64,000 nt of DNA from Candidatus Fibrimonadaceae bacterium (GTDB taxonomy: Bacteria > Fibrobacterota > Fibrobacteria > Fibrobacterales > Fibrobacteraceae): positions 1-64,000 of the forward strand of contig JAITFP010000024.1 in assembly GCA_031281275.1 (NCBI GenBank), in the 5' to 3' direction. Below are positions 56,086 to 64,000 of this stretch, piece after piece (position 1 is the first letter of the stretch; every line of letters begins with the position of its first letter). Both the position numbers and the translations under genes were made by a program. The notes beneath the pieces are model-generated. The model made no database searches and was not told the DNA's origin. It worked only from the letters and a program-made list of their open reading frames with translations.

Positions 56086-57122
56086 AGCTCTACTTCCTTC
56101 TCCAAGTCGCTGGGCAATAGATGCCCGTAAATGTTCAGGGTTAGTGTGACGTTCTCGTGTCTCATGAGCATTTGCACTGCTTTTATACTCCTGCCCTTCC
56201 TCAGGAGGTTGCTTGCGAAGCTGTGGCGAAAGCGGTGGTAATGGGCTGTGTCAGCGTTTGAGACCATCGCTTTTAATGCTGCCTTTCTTACAAATCGCTC
56301 AAGGTTGGTGTGATTGAGTTTTGCTAAGGCGGGAAATAAGTACCCTGGTTCATCTCCCCTTGAAATAAGGTATTGATTCAGGTATTCTTTGAGCCTCATC
56401 GATATTGGTATTGTGGCAGCTTTGCCACCTTTGCCCACCACTGATATTTTGAAGCCTTCTATGTCCTCCATTTTAAGCAGCCGCGCTTCTTCCTTGCGCA
56501 GTCCGGCGTAAGCCATTAAGGCAAACCAACACTTCTTTTCTTCGCTGGTTGCATTCTCTATTATTTTCTCGCATTCTTCCACAGTCCAGAATTTGCGAGG
56601 CTCTGGTTTAGGTTTTGACAAAGATATTCCCATGAATGGGTTTTGCATATTTATGCTGTGTATCTGGGCAGTCCATCTTAAAAAGCTCCGCAGGAATACT
56701 ATTTTTGCCTTTGCCGAGCTACCGGACATTTTTGCGAGGGAATCCCTTGCGTACTCAGAACAAATCAGTGGTGTTATTTCGCTAATGTCTGCAATGCCCT
56801 TAGAATAGCACCAGGAAGAAAAACAGTGCAGGTGTTTTTTGTATTCACGGACTGTGCCTTTCGCTCTGCGCCGCACCTTCTCCACGTCAGCTAGATAAGC
56901 TTCAACGGCATCGCGGAGCTTTATTCGTGATGGTTGTTGTTCTTCCTTGGGAGGGGCATAGAGGCTTGCCTGCATTTTGGCAAACCATTTCATTGCCACC
57001 TTTTCGTCCTTTGTTTTTAGACTTATCCAGCGAGTCACACCATTTTTAACAATTCCGCCGTGCCAAATTTTTGACCCCTTGCTTTTGTTGCGTTGTTGTG
57101 GCAATAGATAGGTTTCGCTCAT
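56082..57122 (-). CDS. Tyrosine recombinase/integrase
   Basis: AYAGLRKEEARLLKMEDIE; YHRFRHSFASNLLRKGRSIKAVQMLMRHENVTLTLNIYGHL (R..HxxR..H..Y). Confidence 0.95.
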   Translation of the reverse strand: MSETYLLPQQRNKSKGSKIWHGGIVKNGVTRWISLKTKDEKVAMKWFAKMQASLYAPPKEEQQPSRIKLRDAVEAYLADVEKVRRRAKGTVREYKKHLHCFSSWCYSKGIADISEITPLICSEYARDSLAKMSGSSAKAKIVFLRSFLRWTAQIHSINMQNPFMGISLSKPKPEPRKFWTVEECEKIIENATSEEKKCWFALMAYAGLRKEEARLLKMEDIEGFKISVVGKGGKAATIPISMRLKEYLNQYLISRGDEPGYLFPALAKLNHTNLERFVRKAALKAMVSNADTAHYHRFRHSFASNLLRKGRSIKAVQMLMRHENVTLTLNIYGHLLPSDLEKEVEL

Positions 57123-57358
57123 TGCTTGCCTCCTTTGCGATTTGCAATCCCTATGGTGGTTCGCTCATTTATGAATTCGTCCAGCCATTCGGGTTTGAAA
57201 AAAACATAGCTGCCTATGCACAGCTTTGTTATTGTATCACGCTTGGCGTAATTAAGCAGAGTGACTTTTGCTATGCCAAGATACTCCGCCGCTTTGCCAG
57301 AAGTCCAGTATTCCTGACCTCCTACTATCTTAACATCGCGATGATTTTGTTTCTCCAT
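57119..57358 (-). CDS. Helix-turn-helix excisionase-like protein
   Basis: YWTSGKAAEYLGIAKVTLLNYAKRDTI..IGSYVFFKPEWLDEF; ATGA overlap with the integrase. Confidence 0.85.
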   Translation of the reverse strand: MEKQNHRDVKIVGGQEYWTSGKAAEYLGIAKVTLLNYAKRDTITKLCIGSYVFFKPEWLDEFINERTTIGIANRKGGKQ

Positions 57359-57366
57359 TATTCCTC

Positions 57367-58713
57367 CTAGTAGTTGTATTGCTCGTACTCACTGAACATT
57401 ATGTTCTGAGGGTTGAAGTGAATTTTAATTTCTCCGGTGGGACCGCTTCGGTTCTTTGCGATAATCAAATCTGTTTTCGTTATATCAACGTTTGGTCCGG
57501 GCACAGGGATGCGATGCAAAAGTATAACAACATCCGCATCTTGTTCTATGTTGCCAGATTCGCGCAGATCACTAAGTTTTGGTTTGCGAGTGCCCGGTGT
57601 GCTTGTTTTATCAGTGTCGCGGTTTAGCTGGCTTAGTGCGATGACGGGACAGTTAAGTTTACCGGATAGGATTTTTAGTTCTCTTGTTATTGCTCCTATT
57701 GCAACATTGCGATTCTCGTAGTTTTTTCGCTCAGGGTTTGTTTGGATGATTTGCAGGTAATCCACAATTATCATAGATAGCGGCATTTTAGCGGAATAAG
57801 AGTGGGCAATGCTTGTGATTTGTGCCACGTTGTGGTCTTTTATTAAATCAATATAGAGCGGAGCATTTTTGAGTACGCGAGCGGCTTCTTTTTGATTCTG
57901 CATCTCAACCATATCCAAAGTTGCATCCATTGTTCTTTTAACCGATACTCTGGAATAGTAACTCATTGCCCTTGCCGCTTGTTGCTCTCCTGACATTTCG
58001 AGGCTGAAAAAAAGCACTGGACCAACCGACTTTGCGGCATTTATTGCCAGACCAAGCGCAAATGATGTTTTGCCCACTCCTGGGCGAGCACCGACTATGG
58101 TTAATTCACCTTTTCGGAATCCTCCGGTTAAATTATCCATTTGCAAAAAGTCACTGCCAATGCCACCTCTTTTGCCTTCTTTTTTACGCTGGGCAATGTT
58201 TTCCAGCATTTTTTCAGCAAGGTCTCCGATGTGCTCAACGTGCGAGTTGTTTGCCGCGCTCGTGACTATTTCGTTGAACATTGCGGTGGATTTTTGGAAG
58301 CAGTCATTAGCGGTTATGGCTGGGTCATAAGCGTAGGCAATTATTTGCCTACTGGCTTTTATAAAACTGCGTTTTTGCGATGCTTCTTTTATTAGGTCTA
58401 TATACCATTCGTAGTTTGCGGAGCTTGGCACACTTTCGTTCAAAGAGAATAAGTAATCATTATTGCTAAAAAGAGAATCCATCTCACCGTGTTTTTGGAG
58501 AACCGCTCCGACAGTTACTATGTCTATTGGGTTATCTTTTTTTTGCAACTCCTGCATTGCTTCCCAAATGAGCTGGTGTTTTTTTAGATAAAAATCACCT
58601 GGGGAAAGCATACCGCATATTATCGCCATTATCCTTGAATTTTGGAATACTCCGCCAAGCAACCAAACCTCGGCAGTAGTATTGTTCGGCAAATCTGGCT
58701 CGGCATTGCTCAT
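57367..58713 (-). CDS. dnaB: DnaB-like replicative helicase (element-encoded)
   Basis: LTIVGARPGVGKTSFALGLAINAA, LFFSLEMSGEQQAARAMS, IIVDYLQIIQTNPERKNYENRNVAIGAITRELK, DLRESGNIEQDADVVILLHR. Confidence 0.95.
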   Translation of the reverse strand: MSNAEPDLPNNTTAEVWLLGGVFQNSRIMAIICGMLSPGDFYLKKHQLIWEAMQELQKKDNPIDIVTVGAVLQKHGEMDSLFSNNDYLFSLNESVPSSANYEWYIDLIKEASQKRSFIKASRQIIAYAYDPAITANDCFQKSTAMFNEIVTSAANNSHVEHIGDLAEKMLENIAQRKKEGKRGGIGSDFLQMDNLTGGFRKGELTIVGARPGVGKTSFALGLAINAAKSVGPVLFFSLEMSGEQQAARAMSYYSRVSVKRTMDATLDMVEMQNQKEAARVLKNAPLYIDLIKDHNVAQITSIAHSYSAKMPLSMIIVDYLQIIQTNPERKNYENRNVAIGAITRELKILSGKLNCPVIALSQLNRDTDKTSTPGTRKPKLSDLRESGNIEQDADVVILLHRIPVPGPNVDITKTDLIIAKNRSGPTGEIKIHFNPQNIMFSEYEQYNY

Positions 58714-58895
58714 TTTATCCCTTCCCTTCTATTGTAGAAGCCGCAGATTCCTTTCTCAAACACAAGTGCGTTTTTTCTGCCTGGATGTATGCAGTAGAAA
58801 TAGTAGCCAAGGGTTCCTGTTTTGCCGACTGGGGCTGTCAATGAATTGGCTGTTCTTGAATATTTGCAGTTTGCACAGCATGAATTGTCGCTCAT
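58710..58895 (-). CDS. Small Cys-rich protein
   Basis: CCANCKYS...YCIHPGRK...GICGFYNRR. Confidence 0.6.
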   Translation of the reverse strand: MSDNSCCANCKYSRTANSLTAPVGKTGTLGYYFYCIHPGRKNALVFEKGICGFYNRREGIK

Positions 58896-59443
58896 TGGTT
58901 GTCCTCCTGTTGTTGTGCCGTCTCCGGCGGTGGTTTAAAGTCTGGGTTCTTTCTTTCTTCATAAGCGCGGAGTGCGCGCTTCCAGTTGTTTATAGGCTTT
59001 TGAGATTTGTCGTGCCAATTATTTTCTACGCACCAGTCATACCAGTCGTTGGCTAGTATCGCTCCGATGCTTTCTGCGAATTGCAGGGCTTGCTCTCTGG
59101 TTGGCTGCTCGGCGGTTTTTACATCGTCAAATAGAGAAGGTGCTTTGCTTATTCCAAGTGTTTCTTTTAGCTCTTTTAGCTCCTTGTTTTGTTTTTTGTA
59201 TATCTCAGAACCTTGCTCTGAACGCTTTTTTCTTCTGGCAATTAAGTCGTTGTAATAGTCGTGTGATCGCGCAACGATTATTTTATTATACAGAATTTTT
59301 GGTTCTTGGTTTTTAAGCAGTGTTTCGACAATGTCGTCAAGCACGGCTGCTTTTTCTTCTATTGTACCTCTGTAATAAACATCTGCCCAATCGCCTGGGT
59401 TCAGGGCTAACCATCTCATCGGGTGTTTAACGACTTCTTTCAT
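58892..59443 (-). CDS. Phage-like protein with GTIEEKxAV motif region
   Basis: ATGA overlap; YRGTIEEKAAVLDDIVETLLKNQEPKILYNKIIVAR. Confidence 0.65.
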   Translation of the reverse strand: MKEVVKHPMRWLALNPGDWADVYYRGTIEEKAAVLDDIVETLLKNQEPKILYNKIIVARSHDYYNDLIARRKKRSEQGSEIYKKQNKELKELKETLGISKAPSLFDDVKTAEQPTREQALQFAESIGAILANDWYDWCVENNWHDKSQKPINNWKRALRAYEERKNPDFKPPPETAQQQEDNQ

Positions 59444-59652
59444 AGTGCCTTTTCGGAGTTCCTCTTGCGACAGAGTTCAAGTTCGTATAAGGCTGTGCCA
59501 AGAATTGTTTCGCTTTTGTATAATTCAAGCAGTCCACGCAAAATTATGCTCAATGAGTCCAGCTTTTCTGTTGCGGATAAATGCCGCATCTGCTGAATCT
59601 CATTGCGGATATTGTTAATCTCGCATCTATCTTCTTGCGTTAATCCGTTCAT
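59440..59652 (-). CDS. Small hypothetical element protein
   Basis: 70 aa ORF in a chain of ATGA/TGATG-type overlaps. Confidence 0.6.
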   Translation of the reverse strand: MNGLTQEDRCEINNIRNEIQQMRHLSATEKLDSLSIILRGLLELYKSETILGTALYELELCRKRNSEKAL

Positions 59653-59792
59653 ACTCTATCCCCTTCGTTCCATTTGTAGCCCCTTTCTTTGGCACAATCA
59701 TAGCATAGTAGCTCATTGTCATTATGCTGCTCGCGAAAATCTCTGACAGGTTTATCGCTGCTTCCGCAGTTGTCGCAAAAGAAATCACTCAT
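59649..59792 (-). CDS. Small zinc-ribbon-like protein (47 aa)
   Basis: MSDFFCDNCGSSDKPVRDFREQHNDNELLCYDCAKERGYKWNEGDRV*; CxxC...CxxC; below track cutoff. Confidence 0.7.
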   Translation of the reverse strand: MSDFFCDNCGSSDKPVRDFREQHNDNELLCYDCAKERGYKWNEGDRV

Positions 59793-59938
59793 ACCTCACC
59801 CCCTGCCGATTTTGCTTTTTGCAACCTCGGCAAATTGTTTTTGTCTTTGAGATATTTTTCCCTCCAAAAATGGTCTGGGCAGAATACCTTGCCGTTAAAG
59901 TGATGCGTTGCCTCTTTTCTGCATTTAAAACATTTCAT
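59789..59938 (-). CDS. Small Cys-rich protein (49 aa)
   Basis: MKCFKCRKEATHHFNGKVFCPDHFWREKYLKDKNNLPRLQKAKSAGGEV*; overlaps both neighbours; below track cutoff. Confidence 0.65.
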   Translation of the reverse strand: MKCFKCRKEATHHFNGKVFCPDHFWREKYLKDKNNLPRLQKAKSAGGEV

Positions 59939-60108
59939 TATTCGTCTCCTCCTGTTTTGAAATATGAGTTCAGCAGTCCTTCGGTTATTTCTGCCCTTCC
60001 TGCTTCTATTGTTATTTTTGTGTGCGGTGAAAAATGTATATTGAGCCAGTCGCTAACCGGTTTGCATAGACGGGTAAAATCATCAGTCAATCTTGAATCT
60101 ATATTCAT
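59938..60108 (-). CDS. Small hypothetical protein (56 aa)
   Basis: MNIDSRLTDDFTRLCKPVSDWLNIHFSPHTKITIEAGRAEITEGLLNSYFKTGGDE*; overlapped start/stop; below track cutoff. Confidence 0.65.
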   Translation of the reverse strand: MNIDSRLTDDFTRLCKPVSDWLNIHFSPHTKITIEAGRAEITEGLLNSYFKTGGDE

Positions 60109-60464
60109 CCCTCACCTCCTGCCAGTTCAAAAATGGCTGCAGCTATTTTGGCGTAGTTCGGATTGCGGTTGTCCAGCTTGCCAATGGCAAGCTCTGGCAC
60201 TCCTTTGTTTTTGAGCAATAGCTTGGCGGCTATTTTCACCTCTTCCGCGCCGGGCGTTGGGTTGAGCACGCTCTCGCCGGCGTAGTGGCTGGGTGGGTGG
60301 CGCAATGGACCATCGTGCGTTTGCACAGGACCAACGCCCTGCCTAGGCTTGCCATACTTCTCAATTATGGCTTCGCTTGCAAGCCGTTTAAACGAATAAC
60401 CCTCGCTTTTGTTGGCTTCTAAAACTTTGTAAGCCTCATCAGTAATGTCTAGTGATTTAGGCAT
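60105..60464 (-). CDS. Element protein with antitoxin-like N-terminus
   Basis: MPKSLDITDEAYKVLEANKSEGYSFKRLASEAIIEKYGKPR. Confidence 0.6.
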   Translation of the reverse strand: MPKSLDITDEAYKVLEANKSEGYSFKRLASEAIIEKYGKPRQGVGPVQTHDGPLRHPPSHYAGESVLNPTPGAEEVKIAAKLLLKNKGVPELAIGKLDNRNPNYAKIAAAIFELAGGEG

Positions 60465-60805
60465 TAGGAACCTCCATTTATAATTTTAGTTATGCACATA
60501 AGGGCAAGTGAGATAAGGTAATTATAGCCATTGTATTTCACACAGCAATCTTCCATTGTATAACATTCTTCCGCTTGTTTAAGCGCGTTTAGTAAAAAAT
60601 ACTTCTGTTCTAAAGAGTAATAATGAAAATCATTTATATGGGTAGGCTCTTGCTTATAGTACTTATGCAAACAATCGAACAGAGTCTCATTCTTTATTGC
60701 GTCTCTTATTACGTTTTCGCTTTCTTCGTAGATATCTGCGAGATGATTTACTTTAAAAGCGAGATCGTTAAGAAGTGCTATTTTCTCGCCATTAGTCATT
60801 GGCAA
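60464..60805 (-). CDS. Hypothetical element protein, paralog of 62522..62854
   Basis: NGEKIALLNDLAFKVNHLADIYEESENVIRDAIKNETLFDCLHK. Confidence 0.7.
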   Translation of the reverse strand: MPMTNGEKIALLNDLAFKVNHLADIYEESENVIRDAIKNETLFDCLHKYYKQEPTHINDFHYYSLEQKYFLLNALKQAEECYTMEDCCVKYNGYNYLISLALMCITKIINGGS

Positions 60806-61070
60806 CCTCCTTTTTAAGTAGTGTATCTTTATAAGGACAAGTAGCTTTGCCCTTATTTTTGCATTGTAGCTTGTCTTTAAGTCTTTTATCTCTTTCTTTG
60901 CAAACTAGTTTTATGTAGTTTGTAAGGCAATTTTTCCAGTCACAGCGCCCACAAACTTCTTGCCACGCCATTTCCTGTGCGTTTTTGAGCCAGTTGCTAC
61001 TAAAGAGGTATAAGTTTTTTTCGCGTACGAATTCCTGAAAATCCTCATATGTCGCCGGTTTTTCTTTCAT
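60792..61070 (-). CDS. Hypothetical Cys-containing element protein
   Basis: First gene of the leftward operon; SD near gttgaaatg. Confidence 0.6.
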   Translation of the reverse strand: MKEKPATYEDFQEFVREKNLYLFSSNWLKNAQEMAWQEVCGRCDWKNCLTNYIKLVCKERDKRLKDKLQCKNKGKATCPYKDTLLKKEVAND

Positions 61071-61247
61071 TTCAACTCCTGGGCAAAAAGCCCGTTAAGG
61101 TTTATTTCTATTTTGCATTACAAGTTTATTTTGTAGCTTTGCAAAATATACTTACAAATATAATAAAATTTTTACAAGTATGCAAGTTTTTTTTGTAAAA
61201 AACTGATTTTTTTTACACTTTTTTCCCAAAAAAGCTAATTTTTTATT
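61071..61247. promoter_or_regulatory. Divergent control region between leftward early operon and XRE repressor operon
   Basis: AT-rich 177-bp gap between divergent operons, one starting with an HTH regulator. Confidence 0.6.
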
Positions 61248-61550
61248 ATGAAACAGGAAAATGGCATTAAAAAATTCCGCATAAGGGCTGGAATAGGGTC
61301 TCAAAGTGATTTAGCTAGGGCGTTAAAAATTAAACCTCAAAATGTATCGCTTTGGGAAGCAGGTAAAGGAACCCCGTCTTTTGCCCAGGCTAAAAAACTA
61401 TTTGAAATGGGTGCAATGGTGGAGGAATTGTTTGGTATTCCTTATTCTGTGCAGTCAGAGCAACCTGCTAATTTGGCTGGTTTGTCTGATGCGGATGCAG
61501 GGGCAATAGTTCGGCAAGGGCTTGGATTTTTGTATGGGAGGAATGTATGA
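61248..61550 (+). CDS. XRE-family HTH transcriptional regulator (putative repressor)
   Basis: GIKKFRIRAGIGSQSDLARALKIKPQNVSLWEAGKGTPSFAQAKKLFEM. Confidence 0.88.
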   Translation: MKQENGIKKFRIRAGIGSQSDLARALKIKPQNVSLWEAGKGTPSFAQAKKLFEMGAMVEELFGIPYSVQSEQPANLAGLSDADAGAIVRQGLGFLYGRNV

Positions 61551-61804
61551 AAAAACAGAGTAACGTGCAGGGAAAGGACAGAGTTGGGGTGGATTGGTTT
61601 ATGCTTTTTGGGGAACCTTATATGGAACTTAGGGAACATGGTACTATTGAAGAAAAGGTTGCTGTGTTTAATGACCTTATGGACTCTGGAATGAAGGGGC
61701 AAGAGCCGAAACATCCTTTGAATAAAAAGAACTGGGAGTTAATGCTCTCCGAGTTGAAAGAAAGGGGAATGGCTCTGGGAGACATTTGGGAGATTAAAGG
61801 GTGA
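61547..61804 (+). CDS. Hypothetical element protein with GTIEEKxAV motif region
   Basis: REHGTIEEKVAVFNDLMDSGMKGQEPKHPLNKKNWELMLSELKERG. Confidence 0.65.
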   Translation: MKKQSNVQGKDRVGVDWFMLFGEPYMELREHGTIEEKVAVFNDLMDSGMKGQEPKHPLNKKNWELMLSELKERGMALGDIWEIKG

Positions 61805-62010
61805 GTATGTCGGATGATTTTATGGATTCAAATATGTATTCCAATCTTGAATGCGAGATTGAGGATTTGGAAGGTGTTGTGAAGCATTTGGCAGTGGCAC
61901 TTGGAAAGGTTAGGGAATTATTGAAAGAAAAGAAAAAGGTGCGTGATTATTGGGCTGAGAAGCTTTTCAGCCAGAATAAGGCTTGGTTGGCTAGGAATGG
62001 TAGGGGGTGA
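61801..62010 (+). CDS. Hypothetical element protein
   Basis: Coiled-coil-like ORF, overlapped start. Confidence 0.55.
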   Translation: MSMSDDFMDSNMYSNLECEIEDLEGVVKHLAVALGKVRELLKEKKKVRDYWAEKLFSQNKAWLARNGRG

Positions 62011-62013
62011 TGT

Positions 62014-62337
62014 ATGGCTAAAATCAAACTTACGCCTGATTCTGCAGTTGTGAAACTGACTGGGATATTGAATACTCTGGATTATTTGTCTAGCCAAGCA
62101 AGCGATGTTGTGGCGGAGCAACTAGTTTGTGAAGATAAAACCGACTTGGACGTGATAAAACAAAATCTTGCTACTGTGCGAGCAAATATAAAATCTGCGG
62201 ATATGACGATAAAAAGAACGTCAATAAGGATACCTGACGGGTATGTTGATTCTTTTAAAGAGTATCAGGAGCAAAAGGGGTTTATGGATAATGAGGTTAT
62301 GAGTGATTTAGAATTTAGCAAGGGTAAGATAGAATAG
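62014..62337 (+). CDS. Hypothetical element protein
   Basis: 107 aa ORF in operon order; ggggtgatg start region. Confidence 0.55.
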   Translation: MAKIKLTPDSAVVKLTGILNTLDYLSSQASDVVAEQLVCEDKTDLDVIKQNLATVRANIKSADMTIKRTSIRIPDGYVDSFKEYQEQKGFMDNEVMSDLEFSKGKIE

Positions 62338-62343
62338 GTAAGA

Positions 62344-62538
62344 ATGGATAAAGAAGTCATTGTGGCGATTGTCGGTGCTGTCGGTGCTATAATAGCGGCT
62401 GGTGTCACTGGCTTTTTCGCAGGCAGGGCAAAAACACCTAAAAGCGAAGATGTAAAAATCACTATAAATATTGAAAGGTTGTACACGCAAAAATTATTTG
62501 AGCAAAAGGGGAGAAAGAAAAATGACCAAAGGCGATAA
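62344..62538 (+). CDS. Small single-pass membrane protein
   Basis: MDKEVIVAIVGAVGAIIAAGVTGFFAGR. Confidence 0.6.
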   Translation: MDKEVIVAIVGAVGAIIAAGVTGFFAGRAKTPKSEDVKITINIERLYTQKLFEQKGRKKNDQRR

Positions 62539-62854
62539 AATAACGCTGCTTGCTGATTTGGCATTCAAAGTAAATCACCTAGCGGAAAGTTTCAGCGAAA
62601 GCGAAGAAGCTATAAGAAAAGCAATAAAGGAAGAAAGCCTGCTAGAGTTTTTGCACAAGCAAAGGGACAAAGACAAGCCTAGTTTGATAAATGATTTCAG
62701 CTATTACACGAAAGAGCAAAAGAGCTATCTTAATGATATGCTTGAAAACGTGGACAACTGCTATATCAAGGAGGACTGCGGTGTGGAAAGCAACGGTTAT
62801 AATTTGCTTGTTGCGTTTGCACTAATGGGCATACAGACGGAGTGTAGTGAATGA
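62522..62854 (+). CDS. Hypothetical element protein, paralog of 60464..60805
   Basis: MTKGDKITLLADLAFKVNHLAESFSESEEAIRKAIKEESLLEFLHK; GYNLLVAFALM; gagaaagaaaaatg start. Confidence 0.7.
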   Translation: MTKGDKITLLADLAFKVNHLAESFSESEEAIRKAIKEESLLEFLHKQRDKDKPSLINDFSYYTKEQKSYLNDMLENVDNCYIKEDCGVESNGYNLLVAFALMGIQTECSE

Positions 62855-62884
62855 GTTTTTTGTATATTACCAGTGGAGGCTTTA

Positions 62885-63151
62885 ATGGAAAGCATTTGGG
62901 GAATGATTTTGAATATGGAAAATGGGCGTATGCTTGCCCTTGCTGTGTTGGGGTATTTTGGCTACGTGAAGCTGACCGAGCGTATCGAAAAGAAAATTGA
63001 CGAAAAGCTGGTGGCATTCCACACAATGCTTAAAACCAACGATTTCGCCCATCTTAACCAAACAATAGAGGCTCTCACATTCACGCTTGAAAAGAATGGA
63101 TTTCTCGATAAAGAGGATAAAAAGTATATAGATACCCGGCTTGATAGGTAG
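62885..63151 (+). CDS. Small membrane protein (holin-like layout)
   Basis: One TM (LALAVLGYFGYVKL) then charged coiled coil; position in phage-like operon. Confidence 0.5.
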   Translation: MESIWGMILNMENGRMLALAVLGYFGYVKLTERIEKKIDEKLVAFHTMLKTNDFAHLNQTIEALTFTLEKNGFLDKEDKKYIDTRLDR

Positions 63152-63218
63152 GTGGGTTGTTTGGCAGAGCTGGCATAGCAGGCTCGTTTATTTGACATTC
63201 TTAAAATTTTTTACTATA

Positions 63219-63821
63219 TTATGACTGGAGACTGTCGTCACGTCCCCGGGGCGTCTGGGGTTGGCAGGCAGCCTCCATTTTTTCATCATTCAAATACAAC
63301 GCCTTTCCTTGGCTTATCCAATTTTCCCACTCAGAAAAGTCTTTTGGAAATATGGTTCTAATGCTGTTAATGTTTAATTTTTTCCCGTTAATTTCAGGGT
63401 TTAACGCGATTCCCACCAAAATGTTTTTATTCTTTGCTTTGATTTCCGTTATGACATTCACTGCTTTTGTTTTGTCCCCATAAGAGAACACTGCTATCGG
63501 ATCGTTTATTGCTTTTGGCAAGTTATTCAATTCTGCAATGTTGAAAGGATGCCTGTAATTTTCGCTTGCTTTTTCTGCCAGCCTCATAGAGTTCAATTCA
63601 ATCGGCAGGTTGGGCAAGCCAGCAAATAGCAGGTTGTCTCCTGGGTATCCCAAGCCATAAATATGCCCTTTCGGCAGGGTTCCGTCTATCTGCATCTGCA
63701 ATTCGCTATTGAACCGGTTATTCGTTTCCTCTAAATCCATTTGCGCAACGGTAGAAAAACAAGGCGAGATTTGCAATTCTAAAGCCCTTTCTAGCCACTT
63801 TAACCGCTCGGTTGCCCTCAA
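63219..63821 (-). CDS. MuF C-terminal/PBECR-like phage toxin domain, apparently 5'-truncated
   Basis: LLFAGLPNLPIELNSMRLAEKASENYRHPFNIAELNNLPKAINDPIAVFSYGDKTKAVNVITEIKAKNKNILVGIALNPE; TTG start with an in-frame TAG two codons upstream. Confidence 0.6.
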   Translation of the reverse strand: MRATERLKWLERALELQISPCFSTVAQMDLEETNNRFNSELQMQIDGTLPKGHIYGLGYPGDNLLFAGLPNLPIELNSMRLAEKASENYRHPFNIAELNNLPKAINDPIAVFSYGDKTKAVNVITEIKAKNKNILVGIALNPEINGKKLNINSIRTIFPKDFSEWENWISQGKALYLNDEKMEAACQPQTPRGRDDSLQS

Positions 63822-63911
63822 CCACTATGCAAACCTTCCAAAGCCTCTAATCGCAAGATTTTCGGGGTATGCCTTCCGCTCTTTGCTAAATTTACAACTG
63901 CGTAACTATAT

Positions 63912-63927
63912 CCGCGTGCGCACGCGG
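63912..63927. repeat. 16-bp perfect palindrome CCGCGTGCGCACGCGG followed by (ataa)n repeat to about 63955
   Basis: Read directly from sequence. Confidence 0.7.
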
Positions 63928-64000
63928 GCGGATAAATAAATAAATAAATAAATAATGAAATTATAGGAATAATTTCTTTTATGGATTTTTAAGAAAAAAT

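Noticed and set aside
1-64000. DGR reverse transcriptase, Avd gene or template repeat inside this window
   Set aside because: No ORF shows RT motifs, and no noncoding copy of the GGC..TTC..GTCGGC..TGGTGG segment was found outside FISUMP genes; the DGR idea is therefore a trans hypothesis only.
1-64000. CRISPR arrays
   Set aside because: No regularly spaced repeat-spacer structure was seen; the 11-bp repeats at 49921 have no spacers.

Overview
This 64 kb window is AT-rich bacterial DNA. It most resembles a flagellated member of Fibrobacterota: six genes carry the Fibrobacter succinogenes major paralogous (FISUMP) domain, Ser-rich lipoprotein linkers are present, and there are FliL/FliM/FliN and FlgJ/FlgN genes. 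Housekeeping genes (trmD, coaX, nadC, hisF, serC, mrp, rtcB, proA, ssb, asd, alr, pdxJ, gatC, holA, tRNA-Pro) are interrupted by small accessory islands. These islands hold FISUMP lipoproteins, PIN-domain toxin-antitoxin (TA) modules, a three-gene ATPase/TOPRIM-like/PadR operon, and a DnaA paralog with a partial duplication. From about 55.8 kb to the window end lies the early region of an integrative, prophage-like element. The strongest hunt signal is in the C-terminal ends of five FISUMP proteins. In aligned codons, the first two bases vary while the third base is mostly C or T, and the codons in between are invariant and contain no A. This is the pattern expected of adenine-directed mutagenesis by a diversity-generating retroelement (DGR). 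I found no reverse transcriptase or template repeat in the window, so any such system would have to act in trans. Other notable signals are: recurrent TAnnTT boxes 6-8 nt before start codons (predicted leaderless mRNAs), a TA locus with a frameshifted and deleted toxin, a cyclophilin-SerC fusion ORF, an in-frame stop in a Ppx/GppA gene, and an 11-bp repeat array at the end of the DnaA-like gene. All calls were made by eye from the sequence and the ORF track; no searches were run.
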